Assembly (NCBI GenBank): GCA_903863315.1
Contig: CAIPBN010000644.1
Location: 1-5,684 of the forward strand
DNA: 5,684 nt
Direction of reading: 5' to 3'
Origin: an uncultured Verrucomicrobiota bacterium
GTDB taxonomy: Bacteria > Verrucomicrobiota > Verrucomicrobiia > Limisphaerales > SXTU01
Below the pieces are notes generated by a model. That model was not told the DNA's origin and made no database searches. It was given only the letters and a program-made list of their open reading frames with translations. A program made the translations under genes and the position numbers. This document shows, piece by piece, positions 1 through 5,684 of this stretch. Position 1 is the first letter of the stretch. Each line of letters begins with the position of its first letter.

Positions 1-241
1 CGACCTCCAGCCCCACCATGCCGTTGCAGACCGCAATGCAGTGCCGCACACCGCAGAGCTCGGCGATGCGTCGTTCGAACTCCTGCACACAGGCGCCATT
101 GTTCGACAGCCAGCGCCGGTCAAGCACGCCGTTGATTCGCTCCATCAGGCGCTCCCGATCGCCTAGATTGGGGCGACCCACATGGAGTTTTTCCGCGAAC
201 GCGGGGACACCACCCAAAACAGCCAATGATGCGCTGCTCAT
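1..241 (-). CDS. DegT/DnrJ/EryC1/StrS-family sugar aminotransferase, N-terminal part only
   Basis: This gene starts with ATG at 241-239 and stays open to the left edge, giving 80 codons of a protein that in this family is usually about 370-400 residues long. The visible part matches the N-terminus of PLP-dependent nucleotide-sugar aminotransferases: a leading LGGVPAF stretch (residues 9-15), VGRPNLGDRERL (21-32), RRWLSNNGACVQEFERRIAE (42-61), then GVRHCIAVCNGMVGLEV (64-80). In full-length members this last segment forms part of the cofactor-binding fold. The PLP-binding lysine lies beyond the edge and cannot be checked. Such enzymes transfer an amino group, usually from glutamate, to a 4-keto or 3-keto sugar nucleotide in the cytoplasm. 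The start overlaps the stop of the preceding acyltransferase gene (ATGA), which suggests the two enzymes act in successive steps on one sugar. The exact substrate (for example dTDP-Qui4N, dTDP-Fuc4N, perosamine or a UDP-linked sugar) cannot be told from this piece. Confidence 0.9.
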   Translation of the reverse strand, partial: MSSASLAVLGGVPAFAEKLHVGRPNLGDRERLMERINGVLDRRWLSNNGACVQEFERRIAELCGVRHCIAVCNGMVGLEV

Positions 242-894
242 TTTAACCCCCCTGTCCAAACTATCCGCGCTGGACAACCGTAGGCCACGACTCCAGCCGG
301 CAGATCCCGGATCACGACAGAGCCCGCCCCGACCACGGTGTCAGCCCCCACAGAAACTCGTTCAATGATCGAAGCCCCGATGCCGACCCATGCGCGCTCG
401 CCGATTCGGACATTTCCCGCCAGATGGACTCCGGGACAAACGTGAGCCGCGTCTGCAACCACGCCATCGTGATCCACCGTGGCTCCGTGATTGACGATCA
501 CGTTGGAACCCAAACGGACCCCGGGGGCGACCACCGCCCCAGCGGCCACGAAGGTGCCGGCACCAACCACGGCTGACCTCGCTACCGTGGCTGCGGGATG
601 AATTATTGTCGCCAGCTTCAAGCCCTGCTCGACCGCGCTTGCAGCCAGGCGCGCACGGGTTGCGCAATGTCCGACGGCCACCAAGAGCCACTCGATCCCT
701 TGTGCCCCGTGCCTCGGCAGGCATTCGATTCCTCCCAAGATTGCCGCGCCCTCGAAGATTTCGCCGGCCCGTTCCGGATGTGCATCATCCAGCCACCCAA
801 TGAGTTCATATCTCCCGGCGCAAACCACGGCGTCGGCCACAACACGACCGTGCCCGCCCGCTCCCCATATCAGCAGTTTCGGTTTTGATTTCAA
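238..894 (-). CDS. NeuD/PglD-type sugar O- or N-acyltransferase (left-handed beta-helix)
   Basis: The 218-residue product has the two-part build of NeuD, PglD and related acyltransferases. An N-terminal nucleotide-sugar-binding domain begins KPKLLIWGAGGHGRVVADAV, with the glycine-rich GAGGHG at residues 11-16. From about residue 98 there are hexapeptide repeats (HPAATVARSAVVGAG, then GVRLGSNVIVNHGATVDHD) that would form a trimeric left-handed beta-helix. His142 in VDHDGVV aligns with the catalytic-base histidine of PglD. The C-terminal VIRDLPAGVVAYGCPARIV is typical. Family members move an acetyl group from acetyl-CoA to an amino or hydroxyl group of a sugar nucleotide in the cytoplasm. Because the next gene is a sugar aminotransferase, N-acetylation of the new amino group is the likely job; O-acetylation is the alternative. 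I chose the TTG start at 894-892: the family homology begins right there, and it leaves a 19-base gap after the upstream stop. The in-frame ATG at 975 would add 27 unrelated residues and overlap the methyltransferase gene by 62 bases. Confidence 0.9.
   Translation of the reverse strand: MKSKPKLLIWGAGGHGRVVADAVVCAGRYELIGWLDDAHPERAGEIFEGAAILGGIECLPRHGAQGIEWLLVAVGHCATRARLAASAVEQGLKLATIIHPAATVARSAVVGAGTFVAAGAVVAPGVRLGSNVIVNHGATVDHDGVVADAAHVCPGVHLAGNVRIGERAWVGIGASIIERVSVGADTVVGAGSVVIRDLPAGVVAYGCPARIVWTGGLK
247..253 (-). promoter_or_regulatory. Shine-Dalgarno sequence of the aminotransferase gene
   Basis: Read on the minus strand, AGGGGGG lies five bases (TTAAA) before the ATG at 241-239. It sits inside the last codons of the acyltransferase gene. 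It is the clearest ribosome binding site in the window and fixes the aminotransferase start. The other starts here have weak or no visible sites and probably depend on translational coupling. Confidence 0.7.
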
Positions 895-913
895 ACGGTC
901 ACAACACCCATTC

Positions 914-1855
914 TCAACGTAGCGGCAAGGCGGTGTCCTTGGAAACGAAGAGGAAGTTGATGTCGCAAAAGGCAACGGCCTCGGCTGGCGATGATAGCGG
1001 CTTCAAGGTCATGCACGGGCGATTTACGATGCCATGGCAGGCATAGCCGAGTGCGGACATGAAATCGAACGCAGCCGTCCGCGTAGCGATGTCACTCCGC
1101 AGTTCGAGCATCACCGGTGGCCGATACCGCCTTAGCGTCTCCACTGCCCCGCGCAAGACGGCCATTTCGTGGCCCTCGACATCAATCTTCACCACGATTT
1201 CCCGCGCAGCGGCTGTCAGTTCGGGAAGGTAGCTGTCCAACGTCCGCCTCAGCACTTTCACACGGATCACCTCCCCCTCGAACGCCGCGTGCACCTGATC
1301 AAAGCTGCTGAGAAAGGAACTGCGTGACACATAGAACTCCGCCTCGCCCGCCACGTCAGAGAGCGCCACATCTTCCAGCCGCGCGGTGTTGTAGCCATTG
1401 GCGGCGAATAGCTTATCCACGAAGGGACGCAGCGCGGTGTTTGGCTCGAACAGCCAGCAGCTCCGCCCACAGGAGAGGGCGTAAATGGAACTGACCCCGA
1501 CGTTCGCCCCGATGTCCAGATACAGCGATGAAGGCCCCATGCGGTCAATGAGGAACTCCTGCACGCGTCGTAATCCGACATCGTGCCGCTTGTAGTCGAA
1601 GGCATAGGCAGTGGAAAAAACGTCTGCGGCGGGGTCAACGTCCAGCCTCAAGTGCTTCCCATTTGTCAAGGTGATGCGCCAGGGGAAGGCACAGGCCGGC
1701 CGGCCGAAGAACCCATGCCCCACCAAGAAGTTCAGCCAGGCATGCGGCAGCGAATCATAGCAGACATTCACCAGTGCGGGACAGCAGCGCAGAAACACAC
1801 CACTAACGAGCCCGGCACAGAGATCGCGGGCGATTTCTTGGAGGCGACGGCTCAC
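914..1855 (-). CDS. FkbM-family SAM-dependent methyltransferase (second of two)
   Basis: The 313-residue protein carries the FkbM-type methyltransferase domain (Methyltransf_21). The SAM-binding motif I is LYLDIGANVGVSSIYA (residues 111-126), followed by the acidic LFEPN (135-139). The family motif VVKIDVEGHEMAVLRGA is at 221-237, followed by YRPPVMLELR (244-253). Before the core is a segment with FPWRITLTNGKHLRLDVDPAADVF (57-80, split here as FPWRITLTNG and KHLRLDVDPAADVF) that resembles the substrate-side N-terminal part of other FkbM proteins. Family members usually O-methylate sugars or other hydroxyl compounds; in this setting the glycan or a sugar precursor is the likely acceptor, by inference. 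The start is GTG at 1855-1853, inside the stop of the preceding methyltransferase gene (GTGA, four-base overlap), and I see no Shine-Dalgarno, so coupled translation is likely. Its motif I differs clearly from that of its neighbour, so it does not look like a recent duplicate. Confidence 0.88.
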   Translation of the reverse strand: MSRRLQEIARDLCAGLVSGVFLRCCPALVNVCYDSLPHAWLNFLVGHGFFGRPACAFPWRITLTNGKHLRLDVDPAADVFSTAYAFDYKRHDVGLRRVQEFLIDRMGPSSLYLDIGANVGVSSIYALSCGRSCWLFEPNTALRPFVDKLFAANGYNTARLEDVALSDVAGEAEFYVSRSSFLSSFDQVHAAFEGEVIRVKVLRRTLDSYLPELTAAAREIVVKIDVEGHEMAVLRGAVETLRRYRPPVMLELRSDIATRTAAFDFMSALGYACHGIVNRPCMTLKPLSSPAEAVAFCDINFLFVSKDTALPLR

Positions 1856-2991
1856 TCAGCAGGTGCGGCGAAGAGGATGCTCTCCTCCTCATGGATGGTG
1901 TAGTGGCCGAGGTGGAAGCGATGGCCGGGAACCAGGGCATCAATCATACGCGGCAGTTCGACAAAATCCTTCAGCGAGTGATAGAGCGCCACCGCGAGCG
2001 TGGGCCGATGCTCCTGGATGACTTGCGCTGCCCCCCGCAGACAGCGGGCTTCAGCACCTTCGACATCCAGCTTGATGAAGTCCACACCCGGGACCCTGGT
2101 CTGCGCCGCCCAGTCATCGATGGAACGGGTAAGCGCCGATAGTCCTGCGGACCCTCGGCTACAGCCATGTAGCGCAGTGGCAGGACCGTTCTCATGGAAG
2201 TTCAACTGCGCTCCCGACACATCCCACAACGCCTCCATATGCACCCGCACCCGGGTCTTCAAATTCGGGTTCGCATCCAGGTTGGCACGCAGAATCTCCA
2301 GATTGGCAGAGGAAAACTCAAAGACATGCACCTGACCCCTTGCACCGGCTTTGGCGGCAAAATAGAGCGTGGTGTCGCCCCAGCAGCCGCCCCCGTCCAG
2401 CACCACATCGCCAGGCCGCACTTCGACGAGGGCTGTGCCGTTCTTCCGATAGCAATACTGCTCCAAGAGAAACGTGTTCAGCACATTCAGCTTATGCGCG
2501 CGCAGGCGCAGAGGGCCCTCACCCATGCCTAACTCGTAATCGTCCAGCCAGCCGTCCAAGATATTCGTTCGCGCCACCCGTGACCGCTGCATGACTTGGT
2601 GCGTGAGATCATGCAGCGCCTGGGCATAAGCTGCATCGTTGCGGGACAAGCGCGTGTGACGACTGCCGAGGATGCGGTAGGCGATGACCTCAACCAACGT
2701 CCGGCGCGAGGCGTCATCAGCCAGTCGTTCGTGCAGCCACTCCAAACCGTCGAGATGCAACTCAACCTCCGTCAGGCGGCTCTCGATACTGGCGCGTTGA
2801 TAGGCGTTATCCCGCACATAGTCAAAGCGTGCGAGCAGCCCATCCAGTGTCTCAGCAGCGTGCTGTTGCAAGCGTGACTTGAGCGACGCCAGCGCGGGTG
2901 GGAAGCGCAGCGGGTCGATGTTTCCACTACGATGTTGCGAGAGATCCGTCGCAATTCGGCGCATCAACTGAGACTGAAAAAATGCAGCCAT
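1852..2991 (-). CDS. Long FkbM-family SAM-dependent methyltransferase (first of two)
   Basis: From the ATG at 2991-2989 the product has 379 residues. The catalytic domain fills the second half: motif I VVLDGGGCWGDTTLYFA (residues 196-212), VHVFEFSSANLEILRANL (221-238), the family motif FIKLDVEGAEARCLRGA (305-321) and HRPTLAVALYHSLKDF (328-343). The first half has no recognised catalytic motif and looks largely helical. Its part near residues 86-115 (WLHERLADDASRRTLVEVIA, then YRILGSR) resembles the segment that often precedes the core in longer FkbM proteins. A methyl transfer to a glycan hydroxyl is the likely role; the acceptor is unknown. It follows the Wzt-type ATPase gene directly, which fits chain-end modification, though this is inference. 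An in-frame GTG at 3057-3055 would add 22 residues and overlap the ATPase gene by 22 bases. I prefer the ATG because the skipped stretch has no family likeness and holds most of an inverted repeat; AGGA lies just before the ATG but unusually close (two bases). Confidence 0.85.
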   Translation of the reverse strand: MAAFFQSQLMRRIATDLSQHRSGNIDPLRFPPALASLKSRLQQHAAETLDGLLARFDYVRDNAYQRASIESRLTEVELHLDGLEWLHERLADDASRRTLVEVIAYRILGSRHTRLSRNDAAYAQALHDLTHQVMQRSRVARTNILDGWLDDYELGMGEGPLRLRAHKLNVLNTFLLEQYCYRKNGTALVEVRPGDVVLDGGGCWGDTTLYFAAKAGARGQVHVFEFSSANLEILRANLDANPNLKTRVRVHMEALWDVSGAQLNFHENGPATALHGCSRGSAGLSALTRSIDDWAAQTRVPGVDFIKLDVEGAEARCLRGAAQVIQEHRPTLAVALYHSLKDFVELPRMIDALVPGHRFHLGHYTIHEEESILFAAPAE

Positions 2992-2995
2992 GATC

Positions 2996-3039
2996 CTAGG
3001 TTGGATGTAGGGACAAGCTGGAGCCGTATCCAAACCTAG
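2996..3039. repeat. Imperfect inverted repeat between ATPase and methyltransferase genes
   Basis: The arm CTAGGTTGGA at 2996-3005 pairs with TCCAAACCTAG at 3029-3039, giving ten base pairs with one bulged base around a 23-base loop. The right arm includes the stop codon of the ATPase gene, and the left arm ends a few bases before the preferred methyltransferase start. There is no T-run after it on the minus strand, so it is not a standard intrinsic terminator. In the transcript it could act as a weak stability or processing hairpin, or lower translation of the next gene. It may also be chance. Confidence 0.4.
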
Positions 3040-4280
3040 ATAGTCTTCACTGACCACCGCACCGGCACTTGCACCAATCCGGGTCTGACAGTCTCCCTGG
3101 AGTAGGCGCGCTCACGTGCGGCTTCCATTGTGAACTGGGTGATGCTGCGCACATCGTCGTAGATAGTGCCATCGCTGCGATTCCAAACGGCTGCGTGGAT
3201 CTGGTGCAAACCCTTCAGAAACAGATTTGGTTCGAGAGCCCCTATGACCTCATGCTCACCCGCTGCCATGCAACTGTTACAGCCCTCGTCTTCAGGCGTG
3301 CAGGCGAGTAAGATTGTGCCATCGGCCAGTGCGATATTGAAGCCCACTCTCAAGCCATTGATGCTGCGCTCATTCCGGTAGCGAACAACGATCTGAAGCG
3401 GTTCGTTGGTGAAAAACGTTGGCCCCTTCTTTCCATCGGGTGTTCTTACTTCACATGCGGTCACGTAGCTATCCTCGTTGCGGTTGGCCGTGAAGCGCGT
3501 GGAAGTTGGAGAGCGTTGCACATATTCGTCGATCACTTTCGACATCCGACCCTCCGCCACCCGCCGGCCTTGTTCGAGCAAGATTCCAGTCTGGCACACG
3601 TTGCGCATGATCCCCATGTTGTGGCTGACGAAGAGCACCGTTCGCCCACCCCGGCTTACGTCCTTCATTTTGCCGAGGCACTTCTTTTGAAACTCCGCAT
3701 CCCCCACCGCCAGCACTTCGTCCACGATCAGGATTTCTGGTTCCAGATGTGCGGCAACCGCGAAGGCCAGCCGCACATACATGCCCGAGCTGTAACGCTT
3801 GACCGGGGTGTCGAGAAATCTCTCCACTTCCGCGAAGGCCACAATCTCGTCGAATTTCGCACGGACCTCGGCACGCGTCATTCCAAGAATCGCCCCGTTT
3901 AGAAAAACATTCTCCCGGCCAGTCAGCTCCGGATGAAAGCCCGTCCCCACTTCCAGCAACGTGGCCACGCGGCCACGCAGGTGGATGCGGCCGATGGTGG
4001 GCGCGGTAATCCGACTCAACAGCTTGAGCAGCGTGGACTTCCCCGCCCCATTCCGTCCGATGATGCCCACCACATCGCCTTCCTTGACCTCAAAAGACAG
4101 ATCTTTGATGGCCCAAAACTCCTCCTCAGAGTCCCCCACCGGGCGCTGAGCAGCAGGTTGCACCCAGCTTCGCACCTTGCTTGAGATGACATCGCGCAGC
4201 GCCGTGTAGCGCTCGCGCTGCTGGTGCTGGATACGGTAGCTTTTGCCGAGGTTTTCGACCTGAATGATCGGGCTGGACAT
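3036..4280 (-). CDS. wzt: Wzt-type polysaccharide ABC transporter ATPase with C-terminal glycan-binding domain
   Basis: This 414-residue protein is the nucleotide-binding subunit that powers export of a lipid-linked polysaccharide across the inner membrane. The ATPase domain (about 1-255) shows Walker A GRNGAGKS (75-82), the GTGFHPELTGREN stretch in the Q-loop region (112-124) that is typical of polysaccharide and teichoic acid exporters, the signature YSSGMYVRLAF (163-173), Walker B ILIVDE (183-188) with Glu188, and the switch histidine in FVSHN (His220). An aromatic residue suited to stack on adenine is at Trp56. Residues from about 268 form an extra domain of about 145 residues (YVTACEVRTPDGKKG, RVGFNIALADGTILL, LKGLHQIHAAVWN) resembling the Wzt C-terminal beta-sandwich that in E. 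coli O9a binds the chain end. Exporters lacking this domain are about 150 residues shorter. The start is ATG at 4280-4278, sharing its A with the permease stop (TGATG). An upstream in-frame ATG at 4340 would add 20 residues that only shadow the permease gene. Confidence 0.95.
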   Translation of the reverse strand: MSSPIIQVENLGKSYRIQHQQRERYTALRDVISSKVRSWVQPAAQRPVGDSEEEFWAIKDLSFEVKEGDVVGIIGRNGAGKSTLLKLLSRITAPTIGRIHLRGRVATLLEVGTGFHPELTGRENVFLNGAILGMTRAEVRAKFDEIVAFAEVERFLDTPVKRYSSGMYVRLAFAVAAHLEPEILIVDEVLAVGDAEFQKKCLGKMKDVSRGGRTVLFVSHNMGIMRNVCQTGILLEQGRRVAEGRMSKVIDEYVQRSPTSTRFTANRNEDSYVTACEVRTPDGKKGPTFFTNEPLQIVVRYRNERSINGLRVGFNIALADGTILLACTPEDEGCNSCMAAGEHEVIGALEPNLFLKGLHQIHAAVWNRSDGTIYDDVRSITQFTMEAARERAYSRETVRPGLVQVPVRWSVKTI

Positions 4281-5113
4281 CAGATCACGTCGGCAAAGGT
4301 TTGCTCGGTGCGCCGGAAATACCACACACCATAGATGCACATCGTAGCAGTCACGACCACGGAGGAAGCCAAGGTATGCACCTCAAGCGGAGCGGTTCCT
4401 TTTAGACACGCCCAACGGAAACCGTCAATCACACCTACCATCGGGTTCAAATCGTAAACCCAGCGCAAATACTCCGGCACCTTGGTGCTGCTGAAGCCCA
4501 CCGGCGACACATATAGGCCGAACTGGACAATAAACGGCACCACATAGCGGAAGTCCCGGTATTTCACATTCAGCGCGCAGAGCAAAAGCCCGCTGCCCAG
4601 CGCTGCGGCAAACGCCAGAAGGATGAACAACGGCAGGGTGAGGACACGCCAGTCCGGTGCATACTGATACCAGAGCATGAGCACCGCGAGCATTGCCAGC
4701 GTGATGGCAAAATCCACCAGACTGGTGATCACCGACCCAGCGGGGATGATGAGGCGCGGGAAATATACTTTGGAGATCAGACCCGCGTTGTTTAGCAAAC
4801 TACCGCTGGCCTCTGAAAGGGCCGAGGCGAAGAACTGCCACGGCATCATCGCCACACTCACAAACAACGCGTAAGGAATCCCTTCCGGGGCCTCAAGTTT
4901 GGCGATGCGGTTGAACACCAGCGTGAAAACGACCACGGTCACGAAGGGCCGGATCACCGCCCAGGCAATCCCGATCACAGTCTGCTTATAGCGCACCAGA
5001 ATATCGCGCCACGCGAGGATGTAGAACAGCTCCCTGAAGTGCCACAGGTCGCGCCAATACTGCTGCTCGGTGCGTCCAGTCTCGATGATCAGTTCCTGCC
5101 GTCGTGTGCTCAT
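4280..5113 (-). CDS. wzm: Wzm-type ABC-2 polysaccharide export permease
   Basis: The 277-residue protein matches the membrane subunit of polysaccharide ABC exporters in length and layout. An amphipathic, cytoplasmic N-terminus (YWRDLWHFRELFYILAWRDI, residues 19-38) is followed by RYKQTVIGIAWAVIRPFVTV (41-60), which leads into the first membrane segment. Further hydrophobic segments lie near 82-102, 124-149, 158-182, 190-208 and 247-266, giving about six passes. Family-typical stretches include MPWQFFASALSEASGSLLNN (90-109), LISKVYFPRLIIPA (112-125), KYRDFRYVVPFIVQFGLYVSPV (split as KYRDFRYVVP, 184-193, and FIVQFGLYVSPV, 194-205), and LNPMVGVIDGFRW (222-234). It should dimerise and pair with the ATPase encoded directly downstream to move the lipid-linked glycan from cytoplasm to periplasm. 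The ATG at 5113-5111 lies 13 bases after the stop of the YdcF-like gene; no strong Shine-Dalgarno is visible. Confidence 0.95.
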   Translation of the reverse strand: MSTRRQELIIETGRTEQQYWRDLWHFRELFYILAWRDILVRYKQTVIGIAWAVIRPFVTVVVFTLVFNRIAKLEAPEGIPYALFVSVAMMPWQFFASALSEASGSLLNNAGLISKVYFPRLIIPAGSVITSLVDFAITLAMLAVLMLWYQYAPDWRVLTLPLFILLAFAAALGSGLLLCALNVKYRDFRYVVPFIVQFGLYVSPVGFSSTKVPEYLRWVYDLNPMVGVIDGFRWACLKGTAPLEVHTLASSVVVTATMCIYGVWYFRRTEQTFADVI

Positions 5114-5126
5114 GTGCGACGGATGC

Positions 5127-5684
5127 TCAGTGGCACCACCAGTAGTAAACCATCATCGCCCATTCGTTTTCCATAGCCAGCAGGCCTTCCTTGGTGCGCC
5201 ACCATTCGTGTGCAGAATACTGTGCGGTGGTGACTGGGACCACTGTCAGCTCAATGCCCGCCGGATGCAGGGTCCGGCGCGCAAGCCAAGCGATCCGGCG
5301 CGTGGTAAAAGGTTCGGATGGCATCAGAATGCGCTTCACGTCGTTGGTGCTGGCCCAAGCCTGGACCGCGGGTATTTCCTCCGAAAGCAGGCGCAACTCC
5401 TTGCCGATGAACTCGCACGCTGACTTGGGAACACCCGCCGCATCAAGTTGTTGCCGGCAGAACTCGACTCTCGACATGGTGATCCCCGCGCTTTCGGTGG
5501 ATTGGGTCTTGCTGAGCGTCAGCACAAGGCGCGGCGCTTTCCCCTCCCGCCACCATGTCAAGGCCTGTGCGAAGATCTCTCTCGAAGCACCGGTTGAAAC
5601 CACGATGGCGTCGGCTGGACCAGCCGACTGCTCCACAATCCACGCCTGAGCCAAACCACGCAGCAGTGGCCGGTGGAAAAGAGC
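5127..5684 (-). CDS. YdcF/ElyC-type DUF218 protein, N-terminus cut by window edge
   Basis: The reading frame has no stop up to the right edge, giving 185 residues, with the true start probably outside. A TTG at 5654-5652 could be called as a start, but the ten residues before it (ALFHRPLLRG) already fit the family pattern in which RPLLxxLAxAWIV precedes the ADAIVV strand. Further likenesses are PADAIVVSTGASREIFAQAL (residues 23-42), GKAPRLVLT (48-56), VKRILMPSEPFTTRRIAWLA (117-136), IELTVVPV (144-151) and the C-terminal HEWWRTKEGLLAMENEWAMM (159-178), VYYW (180-183). DUF218 proteins such as SanA, ElyC and YdcF are linked to envelope integrity or envelope carbohydrate lipids, but their reaction is not firmly known. 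Two places differ from the common pattern: VVSTGAS where VVLGGG is usual, and FTTRR where FHTRR is usual. Membrane segments, if any, would lie in the missing N-terminus. Its place just ahead of the exporter genes suggests a role in the same surface-glycan pathway. Confidence 0.8.
   Translation of the reverse strand, partial: ALFHRPLLRGLAQAWIVEQSAGPADAIVVSTGASREIFAQALTWWREGKAPRLVLTLSKTQSTESAGITMSRVEFCRQQLDAAGVPKSACEFIGKELRLLSEEIPAVQAWASTNDVKRILMPSEPFTTRRIAWLARRTLHPAGIELTVVPVTTAQYSAHEWWRTKEGLLAMENEWAMMVYYWWCH

Noticed and set aside
18..368. Plus-strand open frame of 116 codons at the left end
   Set aside because: Its arginine-, serine- and proline-rich translation has no family likeness, and it lies antisense to the well-supported aminotransferase and acyltransferase genes.
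362..724. Minus-strand open frame of 120 codons inside the acyltransferase gene
   Set aside because: It is an out-of-frame shadow rich in Arg, Gly and Ser, while the overlapping frame encodes clear hexapeptide repeats.
1583..1903. Plus-strand open frame of 106 codons across the methyltransferase junction
   Set aside because: It is antisense to both FkbM genes, shows no recognisable domain, and is explained by codon structure in GC-rich genes.
914..2991. Recent tandem duplication of one methyltransferase gene
   Set aside because: The two proteins differ in motif I, length and N-terminal region, and share only the short family motifs.
2996..3039. Intrinsic terminator after the ATPase gene
   Set aside because: The stem has a bulge and a 23-base loop, and no T-run follows it on the minus strand; the next gene starts within a few bases.
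3516..3902. Plus-strand open frame of 128 codons
   Set aside because: It is antisense to the conserved ATPase core, including the signature, Walker B and switch histidine; its product resembles no family I know.
5191..5649. Plus-strand open frame of 152 codons at the right end
   Set aside because: It is antisense to the DUF218-type gene, which has family motifs throughout; no motif is seen in the plus-strand product.

Overview
This window is a compact, one-directional stretch of a cell-surface polysaccharide locus. All seven genes read on the minus strand, so transcription runs from the right edge to the left edge. The two end genes are cut by the window. The base composition is moderately GC-rich by eye. 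An ABC-type polysaccharide exporter with sugar-modifying genes points to a Gram-negative bacterium that makes an O-antigen-like or capsule-like glycan. Phylum cannot be fixed from the sequence; Verrucomicrobiota, Pseudomonadota and related groups all carry such loci.

In transcription order, the window holds: (1) the end of a YdcF/DUF218-type envelope protein (5127-5684, start outside the window); (2) a Wzm-type ABC-2 permease (4280-5113); (3) a Wzt-type ATPase with a C-terminal extension of the kind that binds O-antigen (3036-4280); (4) a long FkbM-family methyltransferase (1852-2991); (5) a second, different FkbM-family methyltransferase (914-1855); (6) a NeuD/PglD-type sugar acyltransferase (238-894); (7) the first 80 codons of a DegT/DnrJ/EryC1-type sugar aminotransferase (1-241).

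The genes are packed like an operon. Permease and ATPase share one base (TGATG). The two methyltransferases overlap by GTGA. The acyltransferase and aminotransferase overlap by ATGA, with a strong Shine-Dalgarno sequence in front of the second. The largest gap is 44 bases, between the ATPase and the first methyltransferase, and it carries most of an imperfect inverted repeat. There is no gene-free stretch of 300 bases, and I see no RNA gene, insertion sequence, CRISPR array, promoter or convincing terminator.

A reasonable model is this. The aminotransferase and acyltransferase make an N-acylated amino-deoxysugar nucleotide. Glycosyltransferases outside the window build it into a lipid-linked glycan. 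One or both methyltransferases O-methylate the glycan, and Wzm/Wzt exports it. In well-studied systems a methylated chain end can be the signal read by the Wzt C-terminal domain, which makes the adjacency of Wzt and the methyltransferases the most interesting biological point. I found no evidence of a wholly new system.
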